Positions 4,498 through 5,415 of a DNA stretch of 5,415 bases are shown piece by piece. Both the position numbers and the translations under genes were made by a program. The stretch comes from Bacillota bacterium. Its GTDB lineage: Bacteria > Bacillota > UBA4882 > UBA8346. Below the pieces are notes generated by a model. That model was not told where the DNA came from, made no database searches, and saw only the letters and a program-made list of their open reading frames with translations. Positions within the stretch are counted from its first letter, which is position 1. The number at the start of each line of letters is the position of its first letter. The DNA lies in NCBI GenBank assembly GCA_003501335.1, contig DNPQ01000432.1, forward strand, positions 1-5,415, given 5' to 3'.

Positions 4498-5415
4498 TCA
4501 CCGGCTTGCGTCGCTAATTTTTCCCTGATGATAAATTTCAGACAGGGCCTGGTAAAATAATTCCGGTTGATCAATCATGGTGGCATGACCGGCACCCGGT
4601 ATTAAATAAAATTTTTTGCGCGGGGCACGGATGCGGCCCAGATGTTCCCGGGCCAAAGCGAAGGGAGTCAGCCAGTCCTTTCCCCCCAGGATATAATAAA
4701 TGGGTATTTGGTATTCATCTTTCTCGTCATTTAAATCAAAGCTTTCCAAGGCTGTCATCAATCCCTGGCTCGCTTGGGGCCCCTTGATCATGGCCGAAAA
4801 ATCCGACCACTTAAAAATAGGACTTTGAAACGCCGCGATAAAAACGGATAAACCCATCTTGATGGCCAAGTCATATTTTTCTTGCAGTTTACGGATTTGA
4901 GCACATTTTTTCATGAATTCACTGTCCAAATGTTTCCCCGGATATTCGCCAATTGCTTCCAACTTTTTTAACGATTTCTTGTCATCGGCTTTTACTATTT
5001 CTTGCTTAACTTTTTCATAACCTACCCGCTCATTTTCAAACATATTGATAACTTGTCCGACTCCGATATAATAAGCCACCTCCCCGGGATATTGTTTGAT
5101 AAAAGTGCTCCCTAAAACAGTTCCCCAGGAATGGCCCAGTAAAATGATTTTTTGTTGGTTGTATTTTTGCTTCAAGTATTGAATAATTTCCAACAAGTCC
5201 TTTAAAAGCAAATCCAGGGTCGGATACTGGTCCGAATTTTTCGTCAAAGTTTTGCCGGCGCCCCGTTGGTCCCAATGAACGACCGTAAACAAATCTTCCC
5301 ATTTTTCTTGAAACACATGGGCAAATGGCGAATAGGCAAGGCCCGGCCCGCAATGTAAAAATAACATCACCGGATTATCATTATTGGTGCCGGAATGAAA
5401 TAGATACTGTTCAAT
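4498..5415 (-). CDS. Alpha/beta hydrolase, proline iminopeptidase-like (5' end outside window)
   Basis: 305 residues are visible and the frame is open to the window edge, so the true start lies beyond 5415; the in-frame GTG at 5370 would cut off the first core strand and is not favoured. Numbering from the edge, the oxyanion-loop motif is H-C-G-P-G (21-25), followed by W-D-Q-R-G-A-G-K, the nucleophile elbow G-H-S-W-G with Ser96, Asp247 in G-G-K-D-W-L-T-P, and His277 in G-A-G-H-A. A helical cap of about 120 residues lies between the elbow and the acid, as in the proline iminopeptidase/epoxide hydrolase group. The triad appears complete, so the enzyme should be active; the substrate (N-terminal proline peptides, esters or others) cannot be told. 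The usual H-G-G-P-G is altered to H-C-G-P-G. The gene is visibly more A/T-rich than the oxidoreductase genes. It ends at TGA 4498 and seems unrelated to the redox operon. No signal peptide can be judged without the N-terminus. Confidence 0.92.
   Translation of the reverse strand: MEQYLFHSGTNNDNPVMLFLHCGPGLAYSPFAHVFQEKWEDLFTVVHWDQRGAGKTLTKNSDQYPTLDLLLKDLLEIIQYLKQKYNQQKIILLGHSWGTVLGSTFIKQYPGEVAYYIGVGQVINMFENERVGYEKVKQEIVKADDKKSLKKLEAIGEYPGKHLDSEFMKKCAQIRKLQEKYDLAIKMGLSVFIAAFQSPIFKWSDFSAMIKGPQASQGLMTALESFDLNDEKDEYQIPIYYILGGKDWLTPFALAREHLGRIRAPRKKFYLIPGAGHATMIDQPELFYQALSEIYHQGKISDASR

Noticed and set aside
4326..4517. 63-residue plus-strand frame from the array into the hydrolase end
   Set aside because: It starts inside a repeat unit, has no ribosome site, and overlaps the supported minus-strand hydrolase stop; it is likely a shadow.
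5368..5370. GTG as the start of the hydrolase
   Set aside because: The frame stays open to the window edge and the preceding 15 residues fit the first strand of the family, so the gene is cut by the window rather than starting here.

Overview
This looks like a Bacillota chromosome segment, probably from an anaerobe. The Shine-Dalgarno sites are strong and G-rich, base composition is moderate, and the flavoprotein set is one known mainly from Clostridia-like bacteria and Thermotoga. That assignment is inference; no rRNA or other marker is present. Every supported gene lies on the minus strand, so transcription runs from high to low coordinates.

In order of transcription: (1) 5415-4498 is an alpha/beta hydrolase of the proline iminopeptidase type, with its 5' end outside the window. 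(2) 4497-4037 has no intact gene. It holds twelve phased 21-bp tandem repeats (4143-4394) and what reads as a broken gene for a heptad-repeat protein (4427-4037). (3) 4036-3947 holds a 14-bp palindrome with a -10-like core and a weak hairpin followed by eight T. (4) 3946-3242 is a GntR/FCD transcription regulator. (5) 3241-3038 is a regulatory gap with a perfect extended -10, a perfect 15-bp palindrome in the -35 zone and direct repeats. (6) 3037-1586, 1589-348 and 354-1 form a tight overlapping operon: an FAD oxidoreductase with a C-terminal [2Fe-2S] BFD domain, a pyridine-nucleotide/FAD oxidoreductase, and a DUF1667 protein (missing only its last residues) with four conserved cysteines.

The operon reads as one redox unit. 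The first flavoprotein would oxidise a small hydroxylated substrate such as glycerol 3-phosphate or a 2-hydroxy acid. Electrons would then pass through the BFD cluster, the second flavoprotein and perhaps a cluster on the DUF1667 subunit. The regulator next door probably controls the operon in response to a small carboxylate. The substrate cannot be fixed from sequence alone.

The most unusual part is the 21-bp array. Read in one minus-strand frame it gives a regular Gly-Asp-x-Pro-Asn heptad whose Pro and Asn codons vary synonymously, and the frame runs on into an ordinary-looking C-terminal tail. One in-frame TGA and a missing start break it. Each repeat unit also has internal dyad symmetry.
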